From an uncultured bacterium (GTDB taxonomy: Bacteria; Actinomycetota; Actinomycetes; S36-B12; CAIYMF01), in the NCBI GenBank assembly GCA_903826575.1, contig CAIKEU010000024.1, forward strand, positions 1-58,747: DNA of 58,747 nt, given 5' to 3'. The translations under genes were made by a program, and so were the position numbers. Below the pieces are notes generated by a model that searched no databases, was not told the origin of the DNA, and saw nothing but the letters and a program-made list of their open reading frames with translations. The first letter of the stretch is position 1. Every line of letters starts with the position of its first letter. Shown piece by piece: positions 33,707 to 43,061 of the stretch.

Positions 33707-34858
33707 ATGAGCAGCGTTGACTTTGACGTATCCGATGAGCAGATGCGTGCAACGGGTTTGATCAAGTGGAATTTCCAGCCTGCGGAGGTTTTGCCTGCAT
33801 GGGTTGCGGAAATGGATTGCAAGCCATGTCCTCCTGTTCACGAAGCGATCCGCATGGCAGTCGCGCGTGGAACCTTTGGCTACGCGCAGTTCGACAGTGT
33901 GAATGGCTTGCCGGAGGCGACGGCACGGTTCGTCTACGACCGATTCGGCCAGACCATCGACCCCAGCATGGTGATTGGCTGTGCCGATGTGATGGCCGGT
34001 GTTGGTTTGGCTCTTGAGCATCTCTGCGAGCCGGGGGCGGTGGTTGTGCCAACACCTGCGTACCCGCCATTCCTCGGGATTGTGCCACTGCTCCGATTCG
34101 AGATGAAGACGGTCGACTGCGTCGTCAACAACGGTCGTTACGAGCTTGACCTTGCTGGGATTGAGTCGGCGCTCGCCGCTGGTGCTCGCACGGTATTGCT
34201 GTGCCAACCGCATAATCCATTGGGACGAATGTTCAGTGTCGAAGAGCTTGAAGGATTACGTGACGTTGTCCTGAAACATGGCGCTCGCGTGATCAGCGAT
34301 GAAATTCATGCCCCCATCACTCTTGCTGGTATGACGCATGTTCCGTATGCGTCCATTGCGGGCACGGCTGATCACGTCACCACAATTGTTGCTGCATCGA
34401 AGGCTTTCAACATTCCTGGTCTCAAGTGCGCGCAGGTGATCGCAGGCAACGAAGCCGATCGCGACAAACTTCGATCACTTCACTACGTCGCAAATCATGG
34501 AGTGACGCCGCTCGGTATCGCAGCAACAGTGGCCGCCTACACCTGGGGTGGACCGTGGCTAGACAGTTTGCTGATGCACCTCGATGAACAGCTCGCCCTA
34601 ACGTCGGAACTGTTGGCGCAGCGGTTACCGCAGATCTCGTGGATCCCGCCGGAGGCGACGTACCTCGGATGGCTCGATGTTCGCGGCACAGGGATCGCGG
34701 ATCCTGCAGCCGCGGCACGTGCGGGTGGGGTTGAGCTGAGCATTGGCGCGGACTTTGGTGCTGATTACGCAGGTTTCGCACGACTTAATTTCGCGACGTC
34801 GCCTGAGCGACTTGAGCGAGTGATTGACCGCCTTGCTGTTGCATGGGGGAGTGCGTGA
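33707..34858 (+). CDS. PatB/MalY-type PLP-dependent aminotransferase or C-S lyase
   Basis: A 383-residue fold-type I PLP enzyme of the MalY/PatB group (cystathionine beta-lyase-like). The N-terminal motif WNFQPAEVLPAWVAEMDCKPCPPV is characteristic; the PLP lysine is in IVAASKAFNIPGLKCA, and LCQPHNPLGRMFSVEEL is the cofactor-binding loop. The start at 33707 gives the family-length protein; an ATG at 33584 would add a basic leader that overlaps the divergent promoter region. Its TGA overlaps the GTG of the next gene. Confidence 0.88.
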   Translation: MSSVDFDVSDEQMRATGLIKWNFQPAEVLPAWVAEMDCKPCPPVHEAIRMAVARGTFGYAQFDSVNGLPEATARFVYDRFGQTIDPSMVIGCADVMAGVGLALEHLCEPGAVVVPTPAYPPFLGIVPLLRFEMKTVDCVVNNGRYELDLAGIESALAAGARTVLLCQPHNPLGRMFSVEELEGLRDVVLKHGARVISDEIHAPITLAGMTHVPYASIAGTADHVTTIVAASKAFNIPGLKCAQVIAGNEADRDKLRSLHYVANHGVTPLGIAATVAAYTWGGPWLDSLLMHLDEQLALTSELLAQRLPQISWIPPEATYLGWLDVRGTGIADPAAAARAGGVELSIGADFGADYAGFARLNFATSPERLERVIDRLAVAWGSA

Positions 34859-35763
34859 CGACCGCACACGTTGTTGTGGTGGGTTCGATCAACGTTGATT
34901 TAGTGGCACTCGTCGATCACATCCCAGCCCCTGGTGAGAGTGTCCTTGGTAATCGATTCATGCGCGCCCATGGTGGTAAAGCGGGTAACGCCGCCGCGGC
35001 ATTGGGGCGACTCGGAATTCACACGACCATTGTTGGATGCATCGGCGCAGATGAGTTCGGCGCCGATAGTCGTGCGGGCTTGGCGGCTGCCGGCGTTGAT
35101 GTTTCGCGACTATTAGTGCACGAAACTGCGAGCACAGGTGTTGCGTTGATTTTCGTTGATCCGCATGGTGAAAACGTGGTCGGCTCGGTGTCTGGTGCGA
35201 ACTTCGAACTTTCGCCCGATCTCTTAGAGACGCAATTCAACGCGATCGAAGAAGAGCCGACTGCGCTGATGATCAACCTTGAAGTCCCCATGCCCACCGT
35301 GACCCGAGCGGTTGAACTCGCCCACGCCCGAGGTTGGATTGTGGTGATGAACCCCGCCCCATCGCGGAGCCTGCCCGACGAGTTGCTGGCCAAGATTGAC
35401 GTACTCACCCCTAACTCCGGTGAAGTTGAGGCTATTCATGTCGGCGGGATTGATGGTGTTCTGGCGACCGGATGTGGAGCAGTAGTCATCACTCGTGGAG
35501 CGCAGGGTGCGCGCATTCATCGTGCTGGCGTACCGGTCGTCGACGTACCGGCTTTTGACGTTGACGTTGTTGACACCACAGGTGCGGGTGATGCATTTAG
35601 TGCCGCACTCACTGGCTGGCTAGCGACGGGCGCTTCGCTAGAGGAGTCGGTGACCGTGGCCGCCGCCGCTGGTGCGATCACCGTTCAGGCAGCAGGTGCA
35701 CGGAACGAACAGCTTTCGGCCGCGGCCGTGGCAGCATTACGGGAAGCTGCTCGGCCACAATAA
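34855..35763 (+). CDS. PfkB/ribokinase-family sugar kinase
   Basis: A 302-residue PfkB kinase. The N-terminal motif is VVVGSINVDLVALVDHIPAPGESVLG and HGGKAGNAAAALGRLG; the C-terminal catalytic motif DTTGAGDAFSAAL holds the base Asp. The GTG start at 34855 overlaps the upstream stop (GTGA), with GGGGGAG 5 bases upstream, and is preferred over ATG 34843. Members phosphorylate ribose, nucleosides or other sugars. It is co-transcribed with the PatB-type gene for reasons not evident from sequence. Confidence 0.88.
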   Translation: MTTAHVVVVGSINVDLVALVDHIPAPGESVLGNRFMRAHGGKAGNAAAALGRLGIHTTIVGCIGADEFGADSRAGLAAAGVDVSRLLVHETASTGVALIFVDPHGENVVGSVSGANFELSPDLLETQFNAIEEEPTALMINLEVPMPTVTRAVELAHARGWIVVMNPAPSRSLPDELLAKIDVLTPNSGEVEAIHVGGIDGVLATGCGAVVITRGAQGARIHRAGVPVVDVPAFDVDVVDTTGAGDAFSAALTGWLATGASLEESVTVAAAAGAITVQAAGARNEQLSAAAVAALREAARPQ

Positions 35764-35798
35764 CTGTGCCGGCCTCACCCATCGGACGACGTAGGCCG

Positions 35799-36782
35799 TT
35801 ACGGGATGAGTGCTAGGCGTCCCACTGTTGTGCCGTTTGCTAACTCCTGCATCGCTGCGGGCCACGTATCGAAGCTATGACGTTGACTTACTAGAGGCGT
35901 GATCTGGCCGCTATTGGCCAGCGAGGTCAACTCGTCCATGCAGGCGCCGACGGCTGCCGGATCCTCGGAACGGTATAAACCCCAGTGCAATCCAAGGATT
36001 GAGTAGTTCTTCACCAGTGCGTGATTGAGTGCAACGGATTGGATCTCACCGCTGGTGAATCCAACGATGACGATGCGTCCCTCGAAGGCAATGCACTTGG
36101 TTGACTTGCGATATGTCTCGCCGCCAACTGGGTCAAAGATGACGTCCGCGCCACGTCCACCAGTTGCCTCTTTAACGATCGCGACGAAGTCTTCAGTTGA
36201 ACGATTCACCACGATGTCGGCGCCGAGTGCGGCAGCCGTCTCTCGCTTGGGCTCACTGCCGACGACGGCGATCACGTTCGCGCCAGCAGCCTTTCCGAGC
36301 TCGATCGCCGCTGTGCCGACCCCACCAGCTGCTGCATGGACTAGCAGTGTTTCGCCCGGTTGTATGTGTGCGCGGCGATGCAGGGCGAACCAGCCAGTTT
36401 GGTATCCGACTAAGAGGGCCGCGGCTTGGGCATCGTCTAGTGAGGTAGGGGCGGGGTAAATCTGACTTGCCGGCATGATTGCGACTTCAGCAAAGGAACC
36501 AAAGGGCAATTCCGTACCGCCAACAACGCGCTGACCGATGAGCTCGTTAGACACACCTTCGCCCACCGCGATCACGTCCCCGCAGGCCTCAACGCCTGGA
36601 ACGAAAGGCAATTCAGGCCGTACCTGATACAGCCCTCGGCACATCAGAACGTCAGGAAAGTTGGCTGCGGCCGCACGTACCCGCACTGCTACTTCGCCCG
36701 GCCCAGGTAGTGGCGCAGCAATCTCGACCAAGGTCAGTGCGTCGATCGGTTCGCCCAGGGTTGTGACCTGAAGTGCTTTCAC
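35799..36782 (-). CDS. NADPH:quinone oxidoreductase-like MDR protein
   Basis: A 327-residue zinc-free medium-chain reductase of the quinone oxidoreductase (zeta-crystallin) branch. The GroES-like N-terminal domain has ANFPDVLMCRGLYQVRPELPFVPGVEACG; the cofactor motif is HAAAGGVGTAAIELGKAAGA. Zinc-binding cysteines are absent. It is convergent with the PfkB gene. The fold would suit reduction of quinones from aromatic catabolism, but no specific substrate can be named. Confidence 0.88.
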   Translation of the reverse strand: MKALQVTTLGEPIDALTLVEIAAPLPGPGEVAVRVRAAAANFPDVLMCRGLYQVRPELPFVPGVEACGDVIAVGEGVSNELIGQRVVGGTELPFGSFAEVAIMPASQIYPAPTSLDDAQAAALLVGYQTGWFALHRRAHIQPGETLLVHAAAGGVGTAAIELGKAAGANVIAVVGSEPKRETAAALGADIVVNRSTEDFVAIVKEATGGRGADVIFDPVGGETYRKSTKCIAFEGRIVIVGFTSGEIQSVALNHALVKNYSILGLHWGLYRSEDPAAVGACMDELTSLANSGQITPLVSQRHSFDTWPAAMQELANGTTVGRLALIP

Positions 36783-36832
36783 CGCGTTACCTCACTCGTT
36801 GTCAGCGACATACTCCCACGTGCATGCACAGC

Positions 36833-38056
36833 CTAGGGCTGTTCAACGATGTCGTGGCCGAGCGGTGCTACGGGGGCCGGTCGCGGAACTTTGCCTTGGC
36901 GGTAGATCAGGAACGCCATCAAAAGCGCAACGCTTGCCAGGAGACCAAAGGCCGCCTGATCGCCGATCGCCTGAGTTGAAAGCCCACCGAGCGTAGGGCC
37001 AAGGAGACCTGAGATTGACCAGATGATGTTGGCCAGTGCCGACATGACGCCGACGGTGACGGCGCCTCGCTCGACTGCCAGCAGCCCGAACGGGAACGAC
37101 AATGCGGCGGTAACTCCGCTCGCGATCGTCGCTCCGGCTAGGAAGATCATCGCCGCAGTAGATCCAATGAAGATCATGGGAATCGCGGTGCATATCGCTA
37201 AGCCAGCCATCGCTGTGGCCACGATTCGCGCCTTGCGCCACTGCTCGGCTTTGCGCGACACGAAGGCACTCGTCGACACGAAACACAATGATGCGATGGA
37301 AAAGATGACGCCGATCTGTGCCTCGTTGTAGCCGTGAGCCGCAAGTCGCAGTGGCACTAGGAAGTCAGCCGTCATCCATACAACCGCAGCACCGATCGTG
37401 ATGAGCATCATGGTGCTGAGATCAGGATCGGAATGGGTGGCGCGTAGAAGCTCACGCGTAGGTGGTGCCACCTCTTTCTTAACTCCCGTGCCCGAGTCGT
37501 CGAGGACCAGGAGTATCAGCAGCACTAGTAGGACTGCGCTAAGACCAATAAAGGGGGCCTCGAGATTGAAACTGTGTGCGACTGTGCCGGCATAAGCGGG
37601 GCCGAAGATTCCGCCGAGGCCGGCGATCACTGTTGACCCGGAGAGAACTCGTGCGCTCTGATCCCCGGCGGCGTCTGCCAACCATGCGATGAGCGCTACC
37701 CAGAGGACGCCGAAGCCAAGTCCGAAGATGAATCGAGCGAGGATGATTGTGGCGTAGTTTGGCGCTATCGACTGTCCGGCCAGGCCGACGATCATCAGGG
37801 CCAGTGACGCGTGAGTTAGATGCCGGGGAGTTACTCGGTTCGTCATGAAGCCGGCCGGTAGCGAGGCAAGCAAGATACCCAAACTTGCAACGGCCAACAT
37901 CATGCTGCCCTGTGAGGCCGTGAGGTTGTACGTATCGATGTACGTTGGAATCAGAGGTGCCACGCCCTGCCAAGCGATCTCTCCAACGAGAAGTGCGATG
38001 TACAGCAGGACGATCACTCGTATGCGCACGATCGTCAGTATGCCGCACAGCACCAT
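36833..38056 (-). CDS. major facilitator superfamily transporter
   Basis: A protein of up to 407 residues with about twelve hydrophobic segments and the MFS inter-helix motif between segments 2 and 3 in the form PAGFMTNRVTPRHL. The first in-frame codons are GTG-rich, so the exact start is uncertain (38056 or a GTG about nine codons in). It is divergent from the class III aminotransferase across a 105-bp region. Substrate unknown. Confidence 0.85.
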   Translation of the reverse strand: MVLCGILTIVRIRVIVLLYIALLVGEIAWQGVAPLIPTYIDTYNLTASQGSMMLAVASLGILLASLPAGFMTNRVTPRHLTHASLALMIVGLAGQSIAPNYATIILARFIFGLGFGVLWVALIAWLADAAGDQSARVLSGSTVIAGLGGIFGPAYAGTVAHSFNLEAPFIGLSAVLLVLLILLVLDDSGTGVKKEVAPPTRELLRATHSDPDLSTMMLITIGAAVVWMTADFLVPLRLAAHGYNEAQIGVIFSIASLCFVSTSAFVSRKAEQWRKARIVATAMAGLAICTAIPMIFIGSTAAMIFLAGATIASGVTAALSFPFGLLAVERGAVTVGVMSALANIIWSISGLLGPTLGGLSTQAIGDQAAFGLLASVALLMAFLIYRQGKVPRPAPVAPLGHDIVEQP

Positions 38057-38161
38057 GATCGATGTGCCGGGACATCTGCTATCGACTGATAGTTTTGATC
38101 ACAGGCGATCGCGGATTGTTGTGCGTGGCCGTTACATGATCGATTGTGAGGAGAGGTTCCG

Positions 38162-39562
38162 ATGTCGACCACCGAGTATCCGCATGTGGATGCGGCGATC
38201 ATTGATCGAGCGCGAGTGATCTTGGCGCAGGAGCTCGAAGAATTCCGCCGCCGCACCCCGAACTCGATTGCCTGGCTGGAAGGCGCCCAGAGCGTCATGC
38301 CCGGTGGTGTACCCATGGCGTGGATGCGTTCTCTGTATCGACATGTGCCGGTGGTGGCTGTGCGCGGTTCGGGGTCAACTTTCGAGGATCTCGACGGCAA
38401 CACATTCATCGATTTCAACGCCTGCGATCTGGCGATGCCGGCCGGGTTTGCTGCGGCACCGATTGTTCATGCAATAACTGCGCAAGCGCAGTTGGGTAAC
38501 CACTTCTTGTTGCCAACCATCGATGCAGTAGAGGTGTGCCGACTCTTGACGGAGCGGTTTGCCTTGCCGCAGTGGCAGTTCACGCTGTCCGCTAGCGGGG
38601 CCAACATGGATGCATTACGAATCGCCCGCGTGGCCACCGGACGTTCGACCGTCCTGCTGTTTGATGGCAAGTACCACGGCCATCTCGACCAAACGCTGTG
38701 GTCGCGCTCGGATGATGGATCGGTGGATGCCGATTTAATGGGACTTGATCCCACGAGTGCGCAGTCGTCGGATGTCATTGCCTACAACGATGTTGCTGCA
38801 CTCAGATCTCGTCTTGCCAAGGGTGATGTTGCAGCGGTTCTGGTGGAGTCCGTTCTCACGAACTGCGGACTAGTGACACCAACTCCTGAATTCGTCGAAG
38901 CATTAAACACGCAGGTGCGCGCAGCGGGAGCACTTTTGATCGTGGATGAGACCCACGTTCAGTTCGCTGTTCATGGAGGCGGAACGGCAGTGTTTGGCTA
39001 CAAGCCCGACATGTTAACCGGCGGTAAAGGAATCGGCGGTGGTGTACCGATCGGCGTGATTGGTATGACCGATGAGGTTGCCGCCGTTGTGTCGAACAAT
39101 CGGGATGAAGACCCAGGTCTGGTTGAGACGGGTGATTCACATGGATTGGCCGTCGGCGGAACCCTTTATGCAAACGCGCTCTCACTTGCTGCTGCGCGTG
39201 CGGGCCTCGCTGAGATATTCACGGCGGAGGCATCAGCGCGCGTTGATGAACTTGGTGCCCAGTTGCAGAAGGGGCTGCAATCACATGTGGACCGCGTCGG
39301 GTTGCCGTGGACGATCGATCGGCTAGGTGGACGCATTCAATGGCGGCTGACACCCGAAATGCCGCTAAACGGTGAAGAGAGTTACCGATCAATCGTCCTA
39401 CCACTGATCGATGCCCGGAAGGTGTTCCTTCTGAACCGCGGCCTTTGGGATTCGATCGCAACAGCTGGACCGTCAGTGTCCTATGCGATCACACAGGACG
39501 ATGTTGATGCGTACATCACTGCGGCCGGCGAATTCCTCGACGCCTTAACTGCCTTAGATTGA
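38162..39562 (+). CDS. class III aminotransferase related to glutamate-1-semialdehyde aminomutase
   Basis: A 466-residue fold-type I PLP enzyme of the HemL-like class III group. The PLP lysine lies in DMLTGGKGIGGGVPIGVIG, the Asp of LLIVDETHVQF binds the ring nitrogen, and FDGKYHGHLDQTLW is the cofactor stacking region. A GAGGAGAGG ribosome site precedes the ATG. Length and the N-terminal helical extension differ from true HemL (about 430 aa), and there are no haem genes nearby, so a catabolic transaminase is more likely. Confidence 0.85.
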   Translation: MSTTEYPHVDAAIIDRARVILAQELEEFRRRTPNSIAWLEGAQSVMPGGVPMAWMRSLYRHVPVVAVRGSGSTFEDLDGNTFIDFNACDLAMPAGFAAAPIVHAITAQAQLGNHFLLPTIDAVEVCRLLTERFALPQWQFTLSASGANMDALRIARVATGRSTVLLFDGKYHGHLDQTLWSRSDDGSVDADLMGLDPTSAQSSDVIAYNDVAALRSRLAKGDVAAVLVESVLTNCGLVTPTPEFVEALNTQVRAAGALLIVDETHVQFAVHGGGTAVFGYKPDMLTGGKGIGGGVPIGVIGMTDEVAAVVSNNRDEDPGLVETGDSHGLAVGGTLYANALSLAAARAGLAEIFTAEASARVDELGAQLQKGLQSHVDRVGLPWTIDRLGGRIQWRLTPEMPLNGEESYRSIVLPLIDARKVFLLNRGLWDSIATAGPSVSYAITQDDVDAYITAAGEFLDALTALD

Positions 39563-39568
39563 CCGAAG

Positions 39569-40003
39569 TTAGTCGACGCGGAAGAGATTCAACGTCACGG
39601 TGCCACCCTCGCGCAACCCGGTAGATACGTAGAGATTGTGATTGAGTGCCGTGCGATGGCTTTCGGCGGCGAAGACAATGGACGTGCGGAAGTGTGGCGG
39701 TGCATCTGCGCCGTCACGCATCGCGCGAACACCGATAGAACGCAACGTCATGACGTCGCCCTCTTCGAGCTCAATCGTGTACTCGGCAGTGATCGTGACG
39801 CTGCCATCGTCGTGCACTGCCTGCCAGTCGGCACCGCCGGGAAGTACTGTGCCAGTGCCGATTTCGCCCTCGAGGGTGCCGCCAAGAATGGCAATCATGC
39901 GTCGTCGGCCCAACGGTGATGCACCAAGCTCAACCGGCGCAGCGACGTTGACGCGCAACTGACCAACGGGGGTCAGTGACGGCTCGCTGGGTGGAGTGGT
40001 CAT
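39569..40003 (-). CDS. DUF3237-family protein
   Basis: A 144-residue single-domain protein of the DUF3237 family, recognised by GQLRVNVAAPVELGASPLGRRRMIAILGGTLEG, GTVLPGGADWQAVHDDGSVTITAEYTIE and the ending LNHNLYVSTG. The family is a small beta-barrel of unknown biochemical role often found near oxygenases. Start at 40003 overlaps the monooxygenase stop (ATGA). It is the third gene of a DUF3237-monooxygenase-DUF3237 unit. Confidence 0.82.
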   Translation of the reverse strand: MTTPPSEPSLTPVGQLRVNVAAPVELGASPLGRRRMIAILGGTLEGEIGTGTVLPGGADWQAVHDDGSVTITAEYTIELEEGDVMTLRSIGVRAMRDGADAPPHFRTSIVFAAESHRTALNHNLYVSTGLREGGTVTLNLFRVD

Positions 40004-41265
40004 GACACGCCGGCTGTGGAGATATGTGCCGACCAAGACGGCTGGCTATTCAAGATTGATGGATCGAAGCCGGCGACTCGCTTGTAGTTCGCGGCAACTT
40101 CCTCGAGCTCGGCAGGGGACACGACGTCATGGATATCTGCGAAACCCTCAGGGGCTCGTTCGCGGGCGATCTGCATCACGCGCTCAGGCCCCATCGCGCG
40201 GTTGAGTTTTTGCAATTCGCGAGTCTTCGGCAGGCGCTCGTTTTGATAGAACTCAAGTGCCTGATCGACGGGCATGGTGGCCAAGGCGTAGGCCAGGACA
40301 CGGGTGTCAATGATCGCTTGGGAGGAGCCGTTGGAGCCGACGGGGTACGTGGGATGTGCGGCATCACCGAGGAGAACGACTCGTCCACGGATCCATGACT
40401 CAAGTGGTGGCCGATCGACCATCGGATATTCGTAGACAGCTTCGGCTGATTCAATCAAAGCGGGAATATCGAGCCACTCGTAATTCCATTCAGCGAAGGC
40501 CGGTGCGAAGACTGAGCGGTCGATTGCCTTGTTCCAGTCGAAGTTCGAGCCATCCGCGCCTGACAGGTCTTTTTCCGCGACCCAGTTGATGAGCTGCGTT
40601 CCATCGGCGGCCGCGTCCTCAATGGGGTAAACGACGAAACGGATTTCGCGATCACCGGCCATGACCATCGATTTCCCGCTGAGGAATGGCTTGGCTCGGC
40701 TCACTGCTCGCCACAGAATCAGGCCGTTCCACTGGGGCGGTCCTTCGTCTGGGAACCATTCGGCGCGAATCGCGGACTTGATGCCATCCGCGGCGATGAT
40801 CAGATCAGCGGTCTCGGTGATGCGCTCGTCCCCGCGTTGGTAGGTGAGTTCGGCTACATCACCGTTCGTCGTCGACGACAGCACGCGACAACCGGTGCGG
40901 ATTGCGTTGGCCCCGAGGCGTTCCTTCACAGCGTCGAGCAGAAGCATTTGGAGTCGGCCGCGATGAATCGAATATTGCGGGTAATTGTAGCCGGCTGCGA
41001 TACCGCGTGGTTCGTTCCAGATCTTCTGGCCTTGACGGTTCACATACGTCAGGTCGGAGGTTGCGACGCCAGTAGCGGCTAGTTGCTCACCGAGACCGAG
41101 TTCGGTGAGTTCGCGGACTGCATGCGGAAGGACGTTGATACCTACTCCGAGTGGTCGAATCTCCGACACGGACTCAAGAAGTGTGACGTCCGTGATACCT
41201 GCGGCATGCAGACTTAGCGCTGCGGTAGCGCCACCGATTCCTGCACCGACGATGAGAACGCGCAC
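40000..41265 (-). CDS. FAD-dependent group A monooxygenase
   Basis: A 421-residue flavoprotein hydroxylase. The FAD Rossmann motif VLIVGAGIGGATAALSLHAAG is at residues 3-23, the DG motif is DLIIAADGIKSAIRAEWF and the GD motif is GRVVLLGDAAHPTYPVGSNGSSQAIIDTR. Such enzymes hydroxylate aromatic or related rings with NAD(P)H and O2. The end of the gene overlaps the start of one DUF3237 gene, and another lies 58 bp upstream. It could feed a hydroxylated aromatic into the neighbouring ring-cleavage route, but the substrate is unknown. Confidence 0.9.
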   Translation of the reverse strand: MRVLIVGAGIGGATAALSLHAAGITDVTLLESVSEIRPLGVGINVLPHAVRELTELGLGEQLAATGVATSDLTYVNRQGQKIWNEPRGIAAGYNYPQYSIHRGRLQMLLLDAVKERLGANAIRTGCRVLSSTTNGDVAELTYQRGDERITETADLIIAADGIKSAIRAEWFPDEGPPQWNGLILWRAVSRAKPFLSGKSMVMAGDREIRFVVYPIEDAAADGTQLINWVAEKDLSGADGSNFDWNKAIDRSVFAPAFAEWNYEWLDIPALIESAEAVYEYPMVDRPPLESWIRGRVVLLGDAAHPTYPVGSNGSSQAIIDTRVLAYALATMPVDQALEFYQNERLPKTRELQKLNRAMGPERVMQIARERAPEGFADIHDVVSPAELEEVAANYKRVAGFDPSILNSQPSWSAHISTAGVS

Positions 41266-41323
41266 AGTTACTTCCCTGCTTCCAAGTGGTTGTAGATCTT
41301 GACTTTAGCCGACCGCCACGCGA

Positions 41324-41800
41324 CTACTTCAGGGCGTAGAACCTGATGCAGACCTGGCCCGAATCCTCGCGGGCCATTCCGATGAATACCGTCTGCGTCA
41401 GCCAGCGGTAGGTTTCTGAATCGGTGGTGAACACAGGACTGGTTCGGTAGTAATACTCACGTTCGTCGACAGATTCGCCAGCGTCCAAACGCGCGGTGAC
41501 TTCGGGGCTCGCGCGCCAGAAGCCGCGGTTGTCGATGCCAATGGTCGCCCCGTCATCAGTCTTGATGCTGTAGCGCGCGTCGAGGGTGATGATGCCGTCG
41601 CGATCTACGTACCAGTCGCCACCACCGGCAAGCACGACACCGTTCGCGTGTGGTCCCGAAACCGTTCCCCCCGTGATGGCAACGAATGAGGTGACTTCAT
41701 GATTCGTCGGCCCGCCAATGCGCACAGGTGGATCGACGCTCACCCGAACCTCGAATACGAACTCAAGTTCAGGATCGGGCAGATTGGGATCGACAGTCAC
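41324..41800 (-). CDS. DUF3237-family protein (second copy)
   Basis: A 158-residue DUF3237 protein, distantly similar to the one at 39569-40003: LEFVFEVRVSVDPPVRIGG, VTSFVAITGGTVSGPHANGVVLAGGGDWYVDRDGIITLDARYSIKTDDG, and SETYRWLTQTVFIGMARE. The GTG at 41800 has GGAGA 4 bases upstream. It is the first gene of the unit with the flavin monooxygenase. The two copies differ by an insertion (RLDAGESVDEREYYY) here. Confidence 0.82.
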   Translation of the reverse strand: MTVDPNLPDPELEFVFEVRVSVDPPVRIGGPTNHEVTSFVAITGGTVSGPHANGVVLAGGGDWYVDRDGIITLDARYSIKTDDGATIGIDNRGFWRASPEVTARLDAGESVDEREYYYRTSPVFTTDSETYRWLTQTVFIGMAREDSGQVCIRFYALK

Positions 41801-42003
41801 TGACTCTCCTGTTGGTCGAGGATGCCCAGTTTGTAGAGCTGGCCCCAAGGCTAGCGAGTACGACGCACCAGCCAGCAGGCGAGAGAGAAAATAGACTGGG
41901 AAGGATGGATCGCAGCCTTCCAGTTTGATCTGTTAAGAACTGAGCGAGCACGTTCCCCTGGATGCGATGGCATACGATCTAACCTGCGCGGTTAGACCAT
42001 CCC

Positions 42004-42076
42004 GCCCTAGTAGCTCAGGGGATAGAGCATCGGTTTCCTAAACCGTGTGTCGCAGGTTCGATTCCTGCCTAGGGCA
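42004..42076 (+). tRNA. tRNA-Arg (anticodon CCT)
   Basis: A 73-nt cloverleaf: acceptor GCCCTAG / CTAGGGC, D-arm GCTC-AGGGGATA-GAGC, anticodon loop TTCCTAA with anticodon CCT, and T-arm GCAGG-TTCGATT-CCTGC. CCA is not encoded. A TACGAT -10-like element lies at 41973-41978. Its 3' half is duplicated at 44489-44534, which marks it as an integration target. Confidence 0.96.
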
Positions 42077-42078
42077 CT
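42033..42078 (+). repeat. 46-bp direct repeat, left copy (att-like, inside tRNA-Arg)
   Basis: The 46 bases from the anticodon stem through 2 bases past the tRNA 3' end are identical to 44489-44534. A perfect repeat of a tRNA 3' end flanking a short insert is the classic footprint of tyrosine-recombinase integration. Confidence 0.85.
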
Positions 42079-42161
42079 TGCTCGTCACTCATGTTGATCG
42101 CGGATCAGTTCCGTGGCTACCTGATGCTGCATGGCGCTCAGCGAAATCACAGGTGAAGCAT

Positions 42162-43043
42162 ATGTCTCCCAAATTTCAACCTGTCAGGCTTGGAGCCATG
42201 ACTAATGTCACGACGAATGCCGTGACTGTGCCCTCTGGTTCCCGCTACCTAGCCAACAAGGTGCCGGAAGTCACGATCTTCTTCTGGATTATCAAGATCT
42301 TGTGCACGACAGTGGGTGAGACGTTCGCCGACTTCTTGAACACCAACCTGAATCTTGGGCTCACGAACACAACGTATGTGATCGGGGCGATTCTCATTGC
42401 GGTTCTCGGGGTGCAGTTCTACGTCAAGCGCTACATTCCCACGATCTACTGGCTCGCGGTTGTTCTGGTGAGCATCGTGGGTACCCTCATCACCGACAAC
42501 CTCACAGATAATTTGGGTGTCAGTCTGGAAACGACGACCCTCGTGTTCGCGGTCGTCCTCGCTCTTGTCTTCGCCGCGTGGTACGCCAGCGAACGCACAC
42601 TCTCGATTCATTCGATCGTGACGCCTCGTCGCGAAGCGTTCTACTGGCTGGCAATTCTCTTTACCTTCGCTCTCGGCACGGCAGCCGGTGACCTGGTGTC
42701 GGAGAAGTTCAACCTTGGCTACTTCGTCGCAACTGCGATCTTCGCTGGCTTGATCGCCGTGATTGCGGTTGCGTGGAAGATGGGACTCAACGAAGTTCTT
42801 TCGTTCTGGGCCATCTACATCCTGACGCGTCCGCTGGGCGCGTCAATCGGTGATTCACTAGCCCAGTCCAAGGATGACGGCGGCTTGGGCCTCGGAACAG
42901 TCACGACGAGTTTCATTTTCCTCGGTGCAATTCTTGCTCTCGTCATTTACCTCACGTCAACTCGCGTCGACGTCACAGAGAATGTCCTTAATGACGGGGA
43001 AATCAATGCGACTCTCGACAGTGGAGACCTCGAAAAGCACTAA
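42162..43043 (+). CDS. multi-pass membrane protein with four internal repeats (COG4705-like)
   Basis: A 293-residue integral membrane protein. Four copies of [FY]W-x9-G-x4-D occur with Trp at residues 42, 97, 162 and 216 and Asp 15 residues later each time, all in hydrophobic segments. This resembles the uncharacterised COG4705 membrane protein family. Start ATG 42162 is chosen for AGGTG upstream; ATG 42198 is possible, and a frame that opens at 42045 would begin inside the tRNA. It lies within the repeat-bracketed islet and is followed by a paralogue 18 bases downstream. Confidence 0.8.
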   Translation: MSPKFQPVRLGAMTNVTTNAVTVPSGSRYLANKVPEVTIFFWIIKILCTTVGETFADFLNTNLNLGLTNTTYVIGAILIAVLGVQFYVKRYIPTIYWLAVVLVSIVGTLITDNLTDNLGVSLETTTLVFAVVLALVFAAWYASERTLSIHSIVTPRREAFYWLAILFTFALGTAAGDLVSEKFNLGYFVATAIFAGLIAVIAVAWKMGLNEVLSFWAIYILTRPLGASIGDSLAQSKDDGGLGLGTVTTSFIFLGAILALVIYLTSTRVDVTENVLNDGEINATLDSGDLEKH

Positions 43044-43061
43044 AGCGAAAGGTCTCTGAAC

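Noticed and set aside
35770-35810. Terminator between the PfkB and quinone oxidoreductase genes
   Set aside because: Only a 6-bp stem (CGGCCT/AGGCCG) with a 17-base loop is visible, too weak to report as a feature.
41895-41925. Hairpin upstream of the second DUF3237 gene
   Set aside because: The stem ACTGG-G-AAGG/CCTTCCAGT needs a bulge and has no T-run; role unclear.
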